Positions 34,790 through 47,872 are shown, numbered from the stretch's first letter. The stretch: DNA of 64,000 nt from Cavia porcellus (GCF_034190915.1 NW_026947484.1:77137982-77201981); one strand, 5' to 3'. Notes: generated by a model not told the origin, from the sequence alone. A program made the numbers and translations.

Positions 34790-36448
34790 GCTGCACCTTT
34801 ATGCTATAGTTGAATATGGTTGTTTCCTTCTTGGCTGATTTGATAATGCTTTTTCTTTCTGCATTCACTCATGAGCCTTCCTTATATTTCACCCTTGGCC
34901 GGGAAAATAAAACCAAACCAAATACAATTTGGAATTCAGAGGATAAGAAGTTGGCTGGAAATCATGTCTTCAGTGGTTAATATTTATTCACCTTCACTGA
35001 GGTCAGTGGCTCTCCAGGCTAGTTTCCAGACTGAGCAGGGCCCCATTCTACTTTTCTCCCTTAGTGTCACTTTTTAAACCTTGCTTACTATTCACACTCA
35101 ACCTAAAGTGTTAGATGGATCTGACCCGACTTTGGTGACCTGTGAACTGTGGGCTTGGCTCTTCCCTGAGGTTCTAGAAGTCATTCAGGATTGCTGGTGG
35201 CAAAATGAGCCATTAGGATATTTTTTGCTGTGTCCTGCTCAACTGATATATCTATGTATAGGCTTCTGAAAACACATGGTTCTAGATTCATGAGCTTTTT
35301 CACCAGGATTCAGGAGGAAAACACCTTGGTGTCGTCTCATTGATTAGGGGTGTACAGTTCCCAGGTATTGTTCAGAGATCCATGTGTCACAGCTGCTAAT
35401 CCCCTCTGCTGCAGTGAGTATGGGTTTCTTGAAGGGCAGGAGGAAAGAAAGGAGAGAATGAGTTTGATCCTGCCACAGTTTTGGGGGCTATCAGCCGAAC
35501 ACTGGGCATGCTAGGATCTTGTAAACACACAGTAGCCAGGGTCATGTTGAGAATAGAGATCCCTTCCTCCTAAAAAAGAGGGAGCTGCATGCTGCCACAG
35601 TGAGTTGATTATGGGCATGGGCAGACCCACTCTTCCTCCCTTTCCTAATAGGATCCTGCCCATCCTACTGAGCAAGTGCAGCCCTTAAATGTTTGAATTT
35701 CTATAGCTCACTACCCCAGACTAGAACAACTTACGCTCTGGTACCTATACCTCCTATGTAGTGTTAGATGCCTTTTTAAGGTAGTGCAAAGTACCACTGC
35801 TAACAAAATTGGTGGTAAGATGGTTCCTTGGTACTATTCCTAATTCAGAACTTGAGTATAAAAGGTGGTATTGAAAGTGTGACAGCGTGAAATATCAATT
35901 GGATTGCATTTCTTTGGAATTGTCCCAAGCAGTACCAAATTCAGAGAGGGTCTGGGCACAAACACATGGTCCTTGTTCTCACATTTTTGCTCCTACTGCA
36001 AGGAGGATGAGTTGGTAGCTGTGTTTGGCAAGGAAGCAACTTTCTGGTTTTGAAGAAACCAGCTTACAGTGAGGCACATTTGGAAAGTGACATGAGGCTG
36101 TGAACATAAATGTGATTAGAGATATATCGCTTTACATGACTGTCCAGCCAATAAATTGCAAGCTCCAAATTCAAGGGACATTATAAAAGAGCATTTTAAA
36201 ATACTATTTAGGGGAAAAATCTTAGACTCATGAAAGCAGAGACCATTTTGCTATGGTATCAGTGAAGATGGTCACATCTTGGTAGAAGAAATTTCCAAGG
36301 GGATGTTACAGCTAGTTCTTCAGAAGCTAGCGTGTGCTTTAGAAAGTGTGGGAAATGCTATTGAAGAAATATGTTTGGGGAAAGAAAACTGGAGAGTGGA
36401 AATACAGGAGGAGAAATAAAAAATCCAGAGAGGCCATCATTAAGAAGA
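34790..36448. other. Unassigned DNA, no gene seen
   Basis: Short ORFs on both strands, without recognised domains. Confidence 0.4.
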
Positions 36449-36450
36449 CA

Positions 36451-36775
36451 AGTGTCTTAGTTACTTCCTTTGTTTCTGGGACAAAATGCTTGACATTTAC
36501 AACTTAAGGAAAGATTTATTTTGGCTCATGGTTAAGTCTTCAGTTGGCAGGCTTTAAGGTCTTATGGCATAGCATGTGGGCATGACTGACAGGAGGCAGA
36601 GAGAAGAGAGGAGTTGGGGAGGGACATACACTATTCCAGGTCATGTGACCAGTCTTCTACAGCCAGACTCTGCTTCCCCAAATCAAGCAAGCTATACGAT
36701 TCCCATAAACCAATCACCATCCAAACACAGAGGTTTTGAGGTCATTTTATGTTTAAACCATACAACTGAGGAAAC
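36451..36775 (-). mobile_element. MaLR-type LTR
   Basis: The plus strand reads 'gtcttagttacttcctttg', 'gggacaaaatgcttgacatt', 'aaagatttattttggctcat' and later 'aaccaatcaccatccaaaca'. This is the reverse complement of a rodent-type MaLR LTR. Confidence 0.75.
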
Positions 36776-36829
36776 ACAGATCAATGAGTATGGTATCACT
36801 GCCCTATGAAAACCTGTAGAAAGTATTTG

Positions 36830-36849
36830 GTAGACAATGTTGCTGGAAA

Positions 36850-36910
<61 letters not shown>

Positions 36911-37063
36911 GACAAGGGAGCAAGGTCCCCAGATCCTTCAAGAACACCCTTCAGTGGCCTTTCTTTCACTAAGTCTCACCTAATAAAGGTTCTACTACAT
37001 GCTTCAGGCCAATCCTTTAACACAGGAGTCTTTGGGGAACAGTTCAGATCTAAACGATGGCAC
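36830..37063 (-). mobile_element. Second MaLR-type LTR fragment with (GA)n
   Basis: A (GA)n/(GACA)n tract (36850-36909) leads into 'aacacccttcagtggccttt', 'ccaatcctttaacacagg' and 'agtctttggggaac', again a minus-strand MaLR LTR. It is adjacent to the LTR at 36451-36775. Confidence 0.6.
36850..36909. repeat. (AG)n microsatellite with (GACA) end
   Basis: About 25 AG units followed by three to four GACA units. The ORF at 36806-37105 crosses it and is a by-product of the repeat. Confidence 0.95.
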
Positions 37064-37065
37064 AG

Positions 37066-37884
37066 GCAGATGAATTTTTTAGTACCAAAGCCTGAGGCAT
37101 TTTAGAAGAAAGGAGCCTATTCAGAGATAATGTAGCCAGCCCTATGGTTTTTCTTCTGGCACACTCAGCTTCAGATTTATCCCTGAGCGCTGAACATAAA
37201 GAATTATTTAACATAACATTTTTATGATATATTTGGGCCATGAGTCTTCAGATTTTTGGGAATCCAGGAGGTAATGTGTCCACTGAGGGGAAAAATCAGA
37301 AGCATTTTTTCATTTCCCCTGAGGACTTGGAGGGGCTTTAGTTGCTTTGAGGTCTTTTATGATCACTGGCGATCCTTTGTAAATACTTGTGCACTCTGGA
37401 GGGCAGGTGGTGGTGACTGGCACAGTTGGCTGACATTTGGCAGAAGCTGAGTCATCTGACAGAAATTGTATCTGGCCATGAACAGTGATATGCAGTGGAT
37501 GGTGATGCCCTGCAGAACACCTAGAAGTCCCTAGGAAGTATCTGTGGGCAGTATGTCCTTAGTGGAGGATACCAGCAAAAAAGGGAAGAGGAGAAAAGGA
37601 AATGGCACATGCCATGCAGCACCTGACAAGACTTCTTTGTAGTCAGGTTTATGATCTTCTCGAGTACCCCCAAAATAACCATAATGATCAGGGGTTGTCT
37701 TCAGTGAGCTCCAGTTATTGTATTTACAAGGCAGAGAAGGAGCAAGCAAAGCATTGACAACTAATGTAAATTTGTTTCCTATGGAAATATTGGAGCATCT
37801 ATGTCATTGAAACTTTGTCATCTAGGTCATCAAATATTTTCTAAAGGCCAAACAGACCTTTAAATTTAGAATCCTCTTCTGTTA
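37066..37884. other. Unassigned DNA, no gene seen
   Basis: No repeat or coding signal recognised. Confidence 0.4.
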
Positions 37885-38205
37885 TGAAAGATCTTTAAGA
37901 GCATAAGGTTAAGTAAAATAAATCCTACATGTAAGCTTAAATATCACATGGTTTCCCTTATATAAGAAACCCAAGATATAGATAAGTTAAAGAGCAAATT
38001 AAAAGATAGACAGTAGGAGAGAGGATGGTAGTTCTTTTGCAATTGTAAAGAGGGCTGAGAGATGGAGGAAGGGAGGGGGAGAGAAAGGGAAGAAGTTATA
38101 AAGAGAATTAACCTGTGTTATGTCTATGCACCAAGTCCCTGATGAATACAACCATTGTGTACTAAAAATCTTAGATAATAAAAGTTAAAATAAAAAAATA
38201 AGATC
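37885..38205 (+). mobile_element. Old LINE-1 3' UTR fragment
   Basis: It matches by eye the old L1 at 7630-8275: 'tatcacatgg', 'ttataagaaac'-like spacing, 'gttaaagagcaaattaaaag', a GGGA-rich run, then a 'gcaccaagtccctgatgaa' end and an A-rich tail. Confidence 0.75.
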
Positions 38206-38446
38206 ACTAACTATATAGAGCTGAAAAGTAATCCAATTCCATCTCCTCATTGGGTAGTCATGTAACTCAGTGGAAGTTATATATATGAATTTCTAATTCC
38301 TGAGTTAGGTTCAATAGTAATATCACTGGTATAGTTTTTTCCCCCCTAAAGGATCTAAATTTATATGGAAAATTTGGAACTACACAAAAATACACGGAAA
38401 ACCTAGAAAAGTCCTAGTCACTCAGCAGCTACATCATTCACATATA

Positions 38447-38505
38447 AATTTATTAATTCATTCAACAAATATTTATTGAGTACCCACTATATGCTAAACC
38501 ATCAT
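38447..38505. mobile_element. Small L2/MIR-like piece
   Basis: 'aattcattcaacaaatattt' followed by 'attgagtacccactatatgc' is a motif common to old mammalian L2/MIR-type repeats. Confidence 0.45.
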
Positions 38506-38721
38506 GAAATATGGAGCAAAATCTTCATTCAAGAGAGAGGAAGGGATAAAGAGGCCAGAAGTTTGGTGAGAGAAAAGAAGGTATGAACTAATCACTGCAA
38601 ATAGTGGTGGGACAGTAGTAGGAGTCCTGGACAGCTCCAAGGGACTTAAGAATTCTTTGAAAGGTTGAAAAAAATGTACAGTTTCTTAAAATAAACTGTG
38701 ATTTTCAAGCCCATAATTTTT

Positions 38722-39177
38722 AATTTTTTTAAAATTTTATTTTAAAAAGAGAAAAAGTCCCCAAAATTTCAGAATACCATAATTGAGGTTAACAGTAATA
38801 TATACATTGTGTATTGTTATCTTTGAATCAGTTACTCAAAGTACAAGACATCTACATTTACCAGTCCAAACAATACTAGCATAAACCTTTCTCTTCAGTG
38901 AGCTCAGAGAAATCAGTAGTATCTTAACTATGATATTTATATATATATGATAGTTAAAATAGTTCTTAACTATGATATTTACACATGCATGTCTGATTTA
39001 TTTCACTTACAAGTGTGGTCTCAAGTTGCATCTATTTACCTCTAAAAATCTTTAAGTTTATCCTTATATATGGATGAGTAGTACTCCATTGTATAAAAAT
39101 ACTGCATCTTTTTTATCCATTCCTCAGTGGATGGGCACTTACGTTATTTCTAAGATCTAACTGCTACAAGTTGTGTG
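38722..39177 (-). mobile_element. 5'-truncated LINE-1
   Basis: A T-rich head is followed by a shortened 3' UTR, then the reverse complement of the last ORF2 codons (39070-39172, compare 1115-1210). Possible imperfect target-site duplication: 'aagcccataattttt' at 38707 and 'aagcccccattttaa' at 39178. Confidence 0.8.
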
Positions 39178-39179
39178 AA

Positions 39180-41849
39180 GCCCCCATTTTAAAAAAATCA
39201 TGTGAGCCCTTTCTTCAAAGAAATTTAGAGTATAGGGTAAAGAGAAGCTCTTGCTGTGGTGACTGAGGAAATCTGGCCACTTACAAACATCAGCACATCT
39301 TTAGCCCTCTGTGTACATCCACCCAGTTCCTCATTGGACTCAGAGATAGAGGTGTAGTTTGGAAACTGCTACCAAGCAGGTTAATTCGATAAAGCTTCAG
39401 TAATCAAAGCAGAAAAAGAACTCTAGGTCCAGCATCATACTTGACATTCAGATTTGCAAACAGGTGTTAAGATTTATGGAAAGTCCAAAAGGCAAAGGAA
39501 ACATTAGAATCATTGAATATTAAAAGATTTTTTGGCACTCTGATTTTTAAAACAAAATTACTTTAGTGTTTTTAAATCATTTATTGCCTTAATAATACTA
39601 CATAACAAACTACTCCCCAAATCAGTGACTTGTTTCAGTGGGCCCTAACTGCTCTGCTCATGTTCTGTAGGCTGCTGAGGATGGCTCTGAGGAAGGGGTG
39701 GGTCTGTAGGTCATCTTGGTCCCCTTCCCCACTGTGTGTCACGCAGGGGCCCAGACTATCTATCTAGCTAATGACAGACCAAGGATAAGACCAAAGGCAC
39801 AGGCACCCTTAGATTATCTGTTCATGTCTTATCTACTAACATGTCATTGGCCAAAGCAGATTACATTCAGTATTTGTGTGAATACTTTCAAGTATAGTCA
39901 CGTTCCTGCCATAAGGTAGCTCATCCAACCTTAGAAATCGATGTTGACAGTGGTCTTCTTCATGTGAGTCATGCAGGACTAGAAAGCATGAAAGAAGACT
40001 CCAGTGAGTGGAAGTTTGTGAAAAATTACTAAATTAAAAGAAAGGATTCTTTTCATTGTGTTCAGAAAGAGAAGAACAAGGAAAGGAGAAACCAACATAA
40101 GAGAGAAAGAATCGGAACTATTGTCTTCAGCTCTCATGTTATCATTGTGAAATTTATTGGCATGGTGAAGGGCAGTAAAACTTGGGATGTGAAGAAAGTG
40201 AGATCACACTTGGCTGCTGGCAGTTGCTTCCATCTATGATGACTTGGAGTAGACAGAGGCCTTACCTGTAAGATGCACATGTGGTTTTTCTATAGGTAGA
40301 CAAGTTGTTTCTGACAATTAAATTTTGATCCTTGTTTATACATCCCACTTGCAATGTCATGAACTCCTATCAAAGACAAGGGGGTATATAGCTAGGGATT
40401 CTTTTTAACCATTGAACAGTAAAGAATAGAAATATGCTGCAGTTCTATTGTAAAGAGTCAATTTCAAGTACTGGGGAAAGGTGGATGCTGAGTCTAGGAT
40501 TTAAGTCAGATGGTATTTGAAAACTAGTCAGACGGGTAATTTCCCTTCTTATGCATAACCAACTATGCAAACAACCACTACCACCACCACACCATCACCA
40601 AAGTTTAAAGACTGAATTCTAAACTTTTCAACAAGCTGTGTTGGTATGTAGCTATAACCTTGATGTACAAAGCACTTCAAGCAAAATGAGTTTTAAAAGC
40701 TGTAAATTAAAATCACATTTCTTTTGCAAGCCCTTGCAACCTTTGCAAAGCAAATAAATTAGTCAAATTCTTCCCTACTGAGAATTCCAAGTTTTTTCAG
40801 GAACCTTAGAGATCAAAAATAAAACTAAAGCAGAAACTTAAAATGTGATTTTAGACTAGCTATGCACTGTCTACGGGAGTATGACCTGTGCTGTTCTTTT
40901 CTCAGGTTTATACCCTTTCTCTTGAACCTTTTCTCTTAACACCTGGCTTCAGAGCCAGCCACCATGCTGGCCACCTAGAGTGGGCTTGCTGGGTGTTCCC
41001 TCCCTGCGATGATCCAGCTAGAGACAGACCTCTGTGTGGCTGGCTGGTTGGAGTCAGTGCAGAATGAGGCTTATGAGCTGTATTGACAATAGGCTGATTC
41101 TTTTGAAGAAGAAAAATCTCAAAAGTGGGCCCAAGTTAAGGCCATTTTAAATTCAAAATTAATTAACAACCACGTTGATCAGAATTATTTTGCTCTAAAA
41201 TATCTATTATAAAAAGTAGAGATATTAGGATTCCTCAAAACCAGAACTGAGATATTATAGGTCCATGCTGAGAATTAGAAATAGTTATTATCACATCAAG
41301 ACAATAAGCTTTGATCCACCGAGTAGACTTGGTCAACTTTGCTGTTTAGAGTTGTGCCTTCCTCAGGGCAGCTTGAAGTTGTTTCCAGGATCAGTTCTGT
41401 GTGTGTCTTTCTATTCTCTACGGAAATATATGTGAAGGTTTGGGGATTGTAGCTGCATAATCTGTCTGGCAGTGCTGGTGTCACCCCCTGCTCCCCAATA
41501 AGCAAACTCAACCCTGTGGTGAAGGGAGAGGCAGAGGACCTTCATCCTGCCCCAGTGGCTTGTTAAGAATGATTTTATGGAATTTATAAGTTTTTCAAAG
41601 GAGTCATTCCTTAAAAGGACTCTGTGACCCTAATGGCTTAGCAGGAGCATTGCCTTCTAAAGGGAGGCTGGGAATAACTATAGCTGTCACATGTTTCATC
41701 TGTTAAGAATGGCTTAAACTGATTCATAGTTGGGAATCATTAGACAAGATAGGGGCTGCATAGGCACTGAAGATCAGGAAAAAAGGTAGAACTCCAGATT
41801 TCCTGTTTGTGATTTCTAGCTGGAATTATCTTTGGAAGCAAAGTTGGGT
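39180..41849. other. Unassigned DNA, no gene seen
   Basis: A short CCA-rich run at about 40573-40600. No repeat family or coding segment recognised. Confidence 0.4.
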
Positions 41850-41865
41850 AAATGTTTTCAGGGTT

Positions 41866-41970
41866 AGGGGCTGGGGATTTAGCTCAGCAGCATAAGCACC
41901 TGCCTTGCAAGCAGGTGGTTGTGAGTCTGATCCCCAGTACTGATAAAAATGAAAAAGACAAAAAAAAAAA
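41866..41970 (+). mobile_element. ID-like SINE, young
   Basis: It starts 'aggggctggggatttagctc' with A box and B box ('gagtctgatcccc') and ends in an A-rich tail. It is bracketed by the perfect 16-mer 'aaatgttttcagggtt' at 41850-41865 and 41969-41984 (overlapping the tail by two A). Confidence 0.95.
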
Positions 41971-42158
41971 ATGTTTTCAGGGTTTTGATTTGATGTTGGT
42001 AGGGTGAGCCAGTGGCAGTCAGTGGAAACAGAAGATAATGCTAGCTGAAATTCATCTTGGACCAGGGGCCATTGGATAGAATTCATGGATCTTTAAGTCA
42101 CAAGATGCAAATAGAATGACTGTACTCATCTCTCTAAGAGGCCCACTTTCGGGGAATT

Positions 42159-42174
42159 TGTGCTTTCTTTTTCT
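42159..42174. repeat. Target-site duplication of half-L1 element B, left copy
   Basis: 'tgtgctttctttttct' recurs exactly at 45165-45180. The sequence is pyrimidine-rich, so some caution is due, but both copies sit just where the element ends. Confidence 0.75.
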
Positions 42175-45164
42175 TCTTTCTTTCTTTTTTTTCATTTTGA
42201 AGAGAATAAAACTGAGACAAAATAAAATGGGGTCAGTCAAAACAAAAGAATGGGCATAATACATGATTTAAAACCAATATATAAGGTGATCAACAATGGT
42301 TACCATAATGTCTCTTGTTATCTTTAAGAGAATTGCCCATATCATCAAGCATAATAAAATTGAAGAAAAAATTACAGAACAAAATCAATAAAATGAAACA
42401 TTGCTGATATTATAGGACTTCAAAAGATAATAGTCAAATCAGAATATGTATCATAGTGAATCTTACTGTCTTCAAAGTAGTTGCTTATCCCCTCAGACTT
42501 GATGCTATCTACAAAACAGGTTAGATTAAAAATCAGTCAAAACAAGATAGTGACAGCAATGCAGGGCTTCAAATTCAGTTAATAGGAAATCAAAAATGGT
42601 TATCATAGTATATTCTGCTATCTTTGGAATAGCTGTCCATGCCATCAAACCTAGTACACGTAGACAAACTAGAACAGAATATAGCTAAACTAGACAGAGC
42701 CATGAAAACAATATGGGTTTCAAATTATAATACAAGATTAACAATGTCTACTGCCTTCCCTTTTTAGACAGTTCCTCCCCTTTCACTTTCACAGGGTGCA
42801 CTTGTACATTTTGTATCCCACTAACTACTTTAGCTTTTAGATTAGGGAGGCAACCCACTATTCACCTAAGTGATTCTAAACCTTTTTTACACTTGAGCGT
42901 GATCTCAAGTTTTATCCATTTACCTACAAGAGCCTCAAAGTTTTCCTTCTTTATAGCTGAGTAGTTCTCCTTTGTATAAAAGTGTCATGTCTTTCCAATC
43001 AATCTGCAGCTGATGGGCAAGTTACCCCTACTTTTTTCCAGTTCCTTGTCAGATAGAGCATTGTTTTCTCATCTTTGACTTTAAGTCTATAAACCCTCTT
43101 TCAGGTTAATTGTATTTTTTATATAGAGCATCTTGATGAATCCTATCTCCTGATCCACTCTGCCTGTGTTTCTGTTTATGAGTATATCAAGGTCATCTAT
43201 ATTAGTGATTATGGCCAATCTTCTCTGCCTCATCTCTTCCATGCTATTTTTCTGCCATTGGTTGTCTACTTTTCCCCTTCATTCCACTATCTGCCCCATT
43301 CAGTGAGCCCCTTCTGCCCTCTTTCTAAAACCATGGTCTTTTTTTTCTCTCTCTTTAGAATGTCCTTCAGTATTTTTGTAGGTTGGATTGGTGGTGACAA
43401 ACTCCCTCAGCTCCTCTTTGTCATGGAATCATATTGTTTCTCCATTAATTTTGAGAGATAGTTTTGCAGGGTATATCAATCTGGGTTGGAGGTTATTTTC
43501 TTTCAAGATTTGGAGTACTTCACTCCAAGCTCTTCTTGATTTGATGGTTTGTGTTGAGATGTCTGTCATGATTCTGATGGGTTTTCCTTTATAGGTGATC
43601 TGTTTCTTTTCTGTGATAGCAATTAATATTCTGTTCTTGTGTTCAATTTCTGGGATCTTGATTATTATATGTGTGGGTGGAGATCTATTTTGGTTATAGC
43701 TGGCTGGAGTTCTGTATGCCTCATATATCTGAATATCATTTCCTTTCCCTATGTTTGGGTAGTTTTCTTTAATTATTTCTGTAAATAACCTTTGTATTTC
43801 ATTTGTGTTTACCCCTGCTTCTTCACTCACATTTTTCTCGTTATAGATCCTTTTTTCATCTTCTAGCCTTTGTATTATTACTTCCTGATTCCCTGTTATT
43901 TTTAAGAGATCTTTCCTTTCATAATTGCATGTTGCAAATCTGTCTTCAAGGTCTGATAGTCTATCTTTAGTTTCTTTCAAGGAGTTTTTCCAGCTTTCAA
44001 TGGAATTTTTAATTTCCTCATAACCTCTTTGACTCTGTTTTGTGTATTCTAAATTTTTTAATATTGTTCATAAAAGGTTTCCTTCCTTTTTCTATGTGCC
44101 TCTATTCTTCTGTGTCTTCTTTAGAAATGCTTAGCATTTCTTTTGTTATTTTCTTATATCTTCCTTTTCTTGTAATAGTATTTATGTTTTAAGTTCTTTT
44201 ATAGTTTCATGAAGTTGTTTCTTTATGGCAGTTGCTGTTGTTTCAGGAACTGCAGCTGTGCGACTCCTGATCTCTTCTGTGTTTATGTCTCCTGAACCAG
44301 TACTATGTGGGTTGGTGGCTGCCTTTTGTTTCTTTCTCTTGTCATGTTCCTGGTTTCTTCCAGACAAGTGGATAGTGGGGTCCCTGGTACTTCTGTATAT
44401 AATTACTCTGAAGTGTGCTGGCTCTAGGGATTTCTGTTTTTCACTGTTTTCCCTAATCTGCTGGTGACTACTGGAGGCTAAACAAGGGTGGGGCAGGCTG
44501 ACTCATTCCTTCTGAGCTGGTTAACCACAAGGAGTCTTCATAATGTTAGTGTGTGCCATTTAGGTGGGGTTGGTTAGGGATAGCTTTAGAGAAACCTTGG
44601 CCTTGAGTATTAGACCACGCACAAGGTTGGGACTTAGTTCAAACAATTTTCACCAATCTGCTCTGTGCTAGGAGTGCCTGAATGAAGCTGGCTGAAGTTC
44701 TGGTTTTGGGTTTATCCTAACTAGCTCCAAAATGGTGTCTGGCCAATTGCCTACTCCTGCGGGAGGACTGAGTCCCTCACACTCACTGCCGGCCAGTGCA
44801 GTTCTCTGATTCATCACTCTGCTCTGTCACCATGTCTCTCTGTCAAGGCCTTTGGGCTTGCCAGCCACCCGCTTCACTGTGACCAGGCATCTCCAGATTC
44901 TAGTGGTGCTTCTTGCACAGTGGAACCGACTCCAGTGAAGGCACCTCTGGCTACTGTCTTCTGTTTAAATTTTTCTTTTATTTTTTTAAAAAAATGTCTC
45001 TGTGGGCTTTGATTATCACTTTAGTTTCTTCCTGGGTCAAGGGAACCCATTTCTTTCCTTCTGGTCCTCTCCAGAATGCTATATTCCAGCATCTGGGCTC
45101 CATTTAGGCTAAATGGAGCAACTGTGCTGCTGGGTATGAAGCCATGCTCAAGGCTTTTGATATC
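42175..45164 (-). mobile_element. Half-L1 element B (HAL1-like, internally deleted LINE-1)
   Basis: On the minus strand: 5' UTR (45164-44400), ORF1 (about 44370-43370), start of ORF2 (about 43240-43020), abrupt junction at 43017-43024 to the end of ORF2 (about 43015-42940), then 3' UTR to 42185 and an A-rich tail. The junction and several diagnostic bases beside it ('cccatcagctgcagattg' on the minus strand) are shared with element A at 20640-20665, whereas the intact L1 reads 'cccatcaactgaggaatg'. Sixteen-base direct repeats at 42159-42174 and 45165-45180 suggest a complete insertion of about 3.0 kb. Confidence 0.88.
43370..44370 (-). pseudogene. ORF1 of half-L1 element B
   Basis: A 183-codon open stretch at 43429-43980 covers the end of the coiled coil ('DRLSDLEDRF'), the RRM-like region and the C-terminal domain with the RRAW and YPAKLS motifs. 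A 61-codon piece at 44182-44367 holds the N-terminus and start of the coil. The stretch between them is frameshifted. It keeps far more ORF1 than element A. HAL1-type elements elsewhere keep ORF1 while losing ORF2 (known for the group). This copy is no longer able to make a full ORF1 protein. Confidence 0.85.
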
Positions 45165-45180
45165 TGTGCTTTCTTTTTCT
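45165..45180. repeat. Target-site duplication of half-L1 element B, right copy
   Basis: Exact match to 42159-42174. Confidence 0.75.
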
Positions 45181-46392
45181 ATACTTCTGTGTTCTGTGGC
45201 TCCTTTTGGGAACTCAATGTAAAACCAACAGAATATTGTTGTGTGGCAAGCTGCCCTTGCCCTTGAACTCAGAAAACAGTATGGGGTCCCAAAACAGGAC
45301 AGGTGGGTGTATCTGAATGCAGAACACATAGCTTTCAAGCAGGCTGGCCCTGTTTTAACACTAACATGTGGATATAGAGCTGGCTTCTGTGCTTTTAGAA
45401 ATTCAAGCCCTGTATGGTGGAAAAACAAGAGCCTTGCTTTCTCCAGCTGGCATGTGGGGGTAATATGATGGCTCCCTGTAGATTCCTGCTCTTCAAGTAT
45501 CTCAGGCTTCTCCTGTCAGCCTGAGAACAAGAGGGCAGTGGTGGAAAACACCTGGTAAATAAATTTACACACAGAAATAATAGTTTCCATGTTGGTTTTT
45601 CATAATTAAGCAGTCTGGAGTTGAATTTCATGTGTAAAAAGTTTTGCGAAGAGCTCTTCACAAGAGATGAAGTTGGTAAGAGGAGTTAAGGTTTCACAAA
45701 ACTTTTAGTGTCTTTGGACTTTGTTCTGTCTCTCATCTTCTCTTTCCCTTCCCCAATCTCTCACTCTCTGCTTCCTTCATTCTCCTTTTTCTCTTATCTC
45801 TCTCTTTCTCTTCTTCCCTCTTTCTCTTCATAAAATGTTTCTTGGTCTTGTTTGGGTTTTTATATATTCACACAAACTTTACTTTTTAGCATGTGTGTGA
45901 AGAAAAATAAAACCATAGATTATGTTGGATCTTCCATAATTGAAAATTACATTCTCAGATGTATCTCTGATCTGGAAGGAAAAAAAATTAAAGTGTTTGC
46001 TAAATCTCTAGCAAAAGACATTTGGAGAATAAATGGGATGGCAAGTGGCTGGAGTTGCCACATTAAAGCACAGTAGAGGATGTTAAGTGGTTCCCAGGAA
46101 AGCAGCCCTCAGCTGCAGATCACTAGGTCCTCTATGTGTGTGTGTGGGGGAAGCTTTGCTGTAAAAAGCATTACTTATTTGTGAAATTGTGCCTTGACTT
46201 TCTCAGTTCTTTTAGAAATCTCCATATTTGCTCATAGAACAAAGGTTTTTATTCTGGTGTCTGTCATGTTTAGCATTTTGAAACTTCATAACTCATATTC
46301 CTGGGTGGGAATATTCTGATTTTATGTGATTTATAGGACATGATGTTCCACTAAACATTTGAGTTGGAAATGGCCAACTGCTGCCATCAAGA
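45181..46392. other. Unassigned DNA, no gene seen
   Basis: A TC-rich block lies at 45725-45830. ORFs of 75-135 codons overlap one another on opposite strands at 45021-45661 and show no recognisable domain. Confidence 0.4.
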
Positions 46393-46777
46393 ATGTTATG
46401 ATCTAAAATGTCCCTCAAAGCCTCATGTGTTTGGAAACTTATTGGATCATGAGGGCACTGTACTCACCAGTGGATTAGTTCACTGATAAATTCAGTAGCT
46501 GAAAGTGCTGTTGGGAAGTGGGGCCCAGGTGGAGTTCAGTCACTGCTAGTGTGACTAGAAGTATGTATTTTTGTCCTTGGCTCCTTTGTTTTTTGTTTCC
46601 TGACTGCAATGAGGTAAGCAGTTATTTTCCTCAGTGCCCTTTCACCATGATGTTTCTTCCTTGGAACCAGTTGACCAGGGACTGAATGCCCTGAACCATG
46701 AGCCAAATTAAACCTCTACTCCTGTAACTTGTGGATATTAGATATTATGTCTCAGTAATAAGAAAACTGACTAAAAC
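46393..46777 (+). mobile_element. MaLR-type solo LTR
   Basis: It begins 'atgttatgatctaaaatgtc' and has 'ctcatgtgtttggaaactta', 'gttgggaagtggggccc', 'tttcaccatgatgtttcttc' and 'atgagccaaattaaacctc'. It ends 'aaaactgactaaaac', a complete MaLR LTR layout. Confidence 0.8.
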
Positions 46778-47872
46778 GAAGACATATTGCTTTCATGATT
46801 CTATCCTTCATTAGCCAAAAAGTACTGAGAGAAATAAAGATTTTTATTTTTACTTGATGGAACAATGTTGCTATTAGGAATGATTGGTTTTATGTTCTCT
46901 TTAGTTGTTTACTCGATACCACAAGCCATAAAATATTATGAACTGTTCTTGTAGATGCCACTGCGGCTTGTGAGACCCTCACATCTCTGTTAAAGTCTTT
47001 CAGGAATTAGAGCTCTTGGGAGGGAGGGAGCTGAGGGAGTTAAGTGACCACTTTCTGATTATATAAATAATCTGTGCTGGCTGGTTTTCCCAGAGTGAGT
47101 TTTTGTGAGCAATAGATTATAATATGGGGCACTGTATGGGGCACTTTGTTCATGTTTCAGATCCATGATACTCTCACATGGGAGGTCTTATTGTAGGGTT
47201 TTGCTTTGGGATTAATGTAGACTGTAGGCATCTATAGGCTACTCTGGAGTGTGTCAGGGCATAAAATGAACATGTTTGGAGCACCTGGTCATAAGAAGGA
47301 CGCCTATTTCCCACCCAACACTGGGGCACTAAAATGTGTTATATGTATATTGGTATTTCTCAAAGCAAAATAGAATTATAATAGAATATAATTATAATGA
47401 GTAATGTAATGGCTCAGTAATTTAAATTCCTAAAAACAATGCAGTTTTCTTTGCTTAAGAATTATAGAACATGACGTAGCACAGCCTAGCCCACATGGGA
47501 ACTCCCGCAATCCACCAGTGCCCTGGGAGGGGTGCACATGCTGACCCAGTCCAACCCATCCCAGGTGAGACTCCAATGACTGAGAAAGGTGCCCACAGTG
47601 GGATGCAAGATGGGAAAATGGGACCAGTGGGTTTAAAAAATCCAAAGCAGCAATGACAGCATGAGCAGTTGGTCAGTTAGATGAACCAGTGTTATATATT
47701 GACACACAGAAACAGAATAGAAGACCAATCCCAGCCTTGCATCTGGAGGCCAAGATCATCCCCAAGTACAAATCCCATGAAAAACTTGGCTGGAGTACAC
47801 AACACATTTATGGGATCAGACTTGGTTCTACCATAGAACTGTAGATGCCAGAGAAATTTTAGTATTAAGTAC
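46778..47872. other. Unassigned DNA, no gene seen
   Basis: No repeat or coding segment recognised. Confidence 0.4.

Noticed and set aside
36806..37105. ORF with Arg/Glu repeats
   Set aside because: It is produced by the (AG)n microsatellite.
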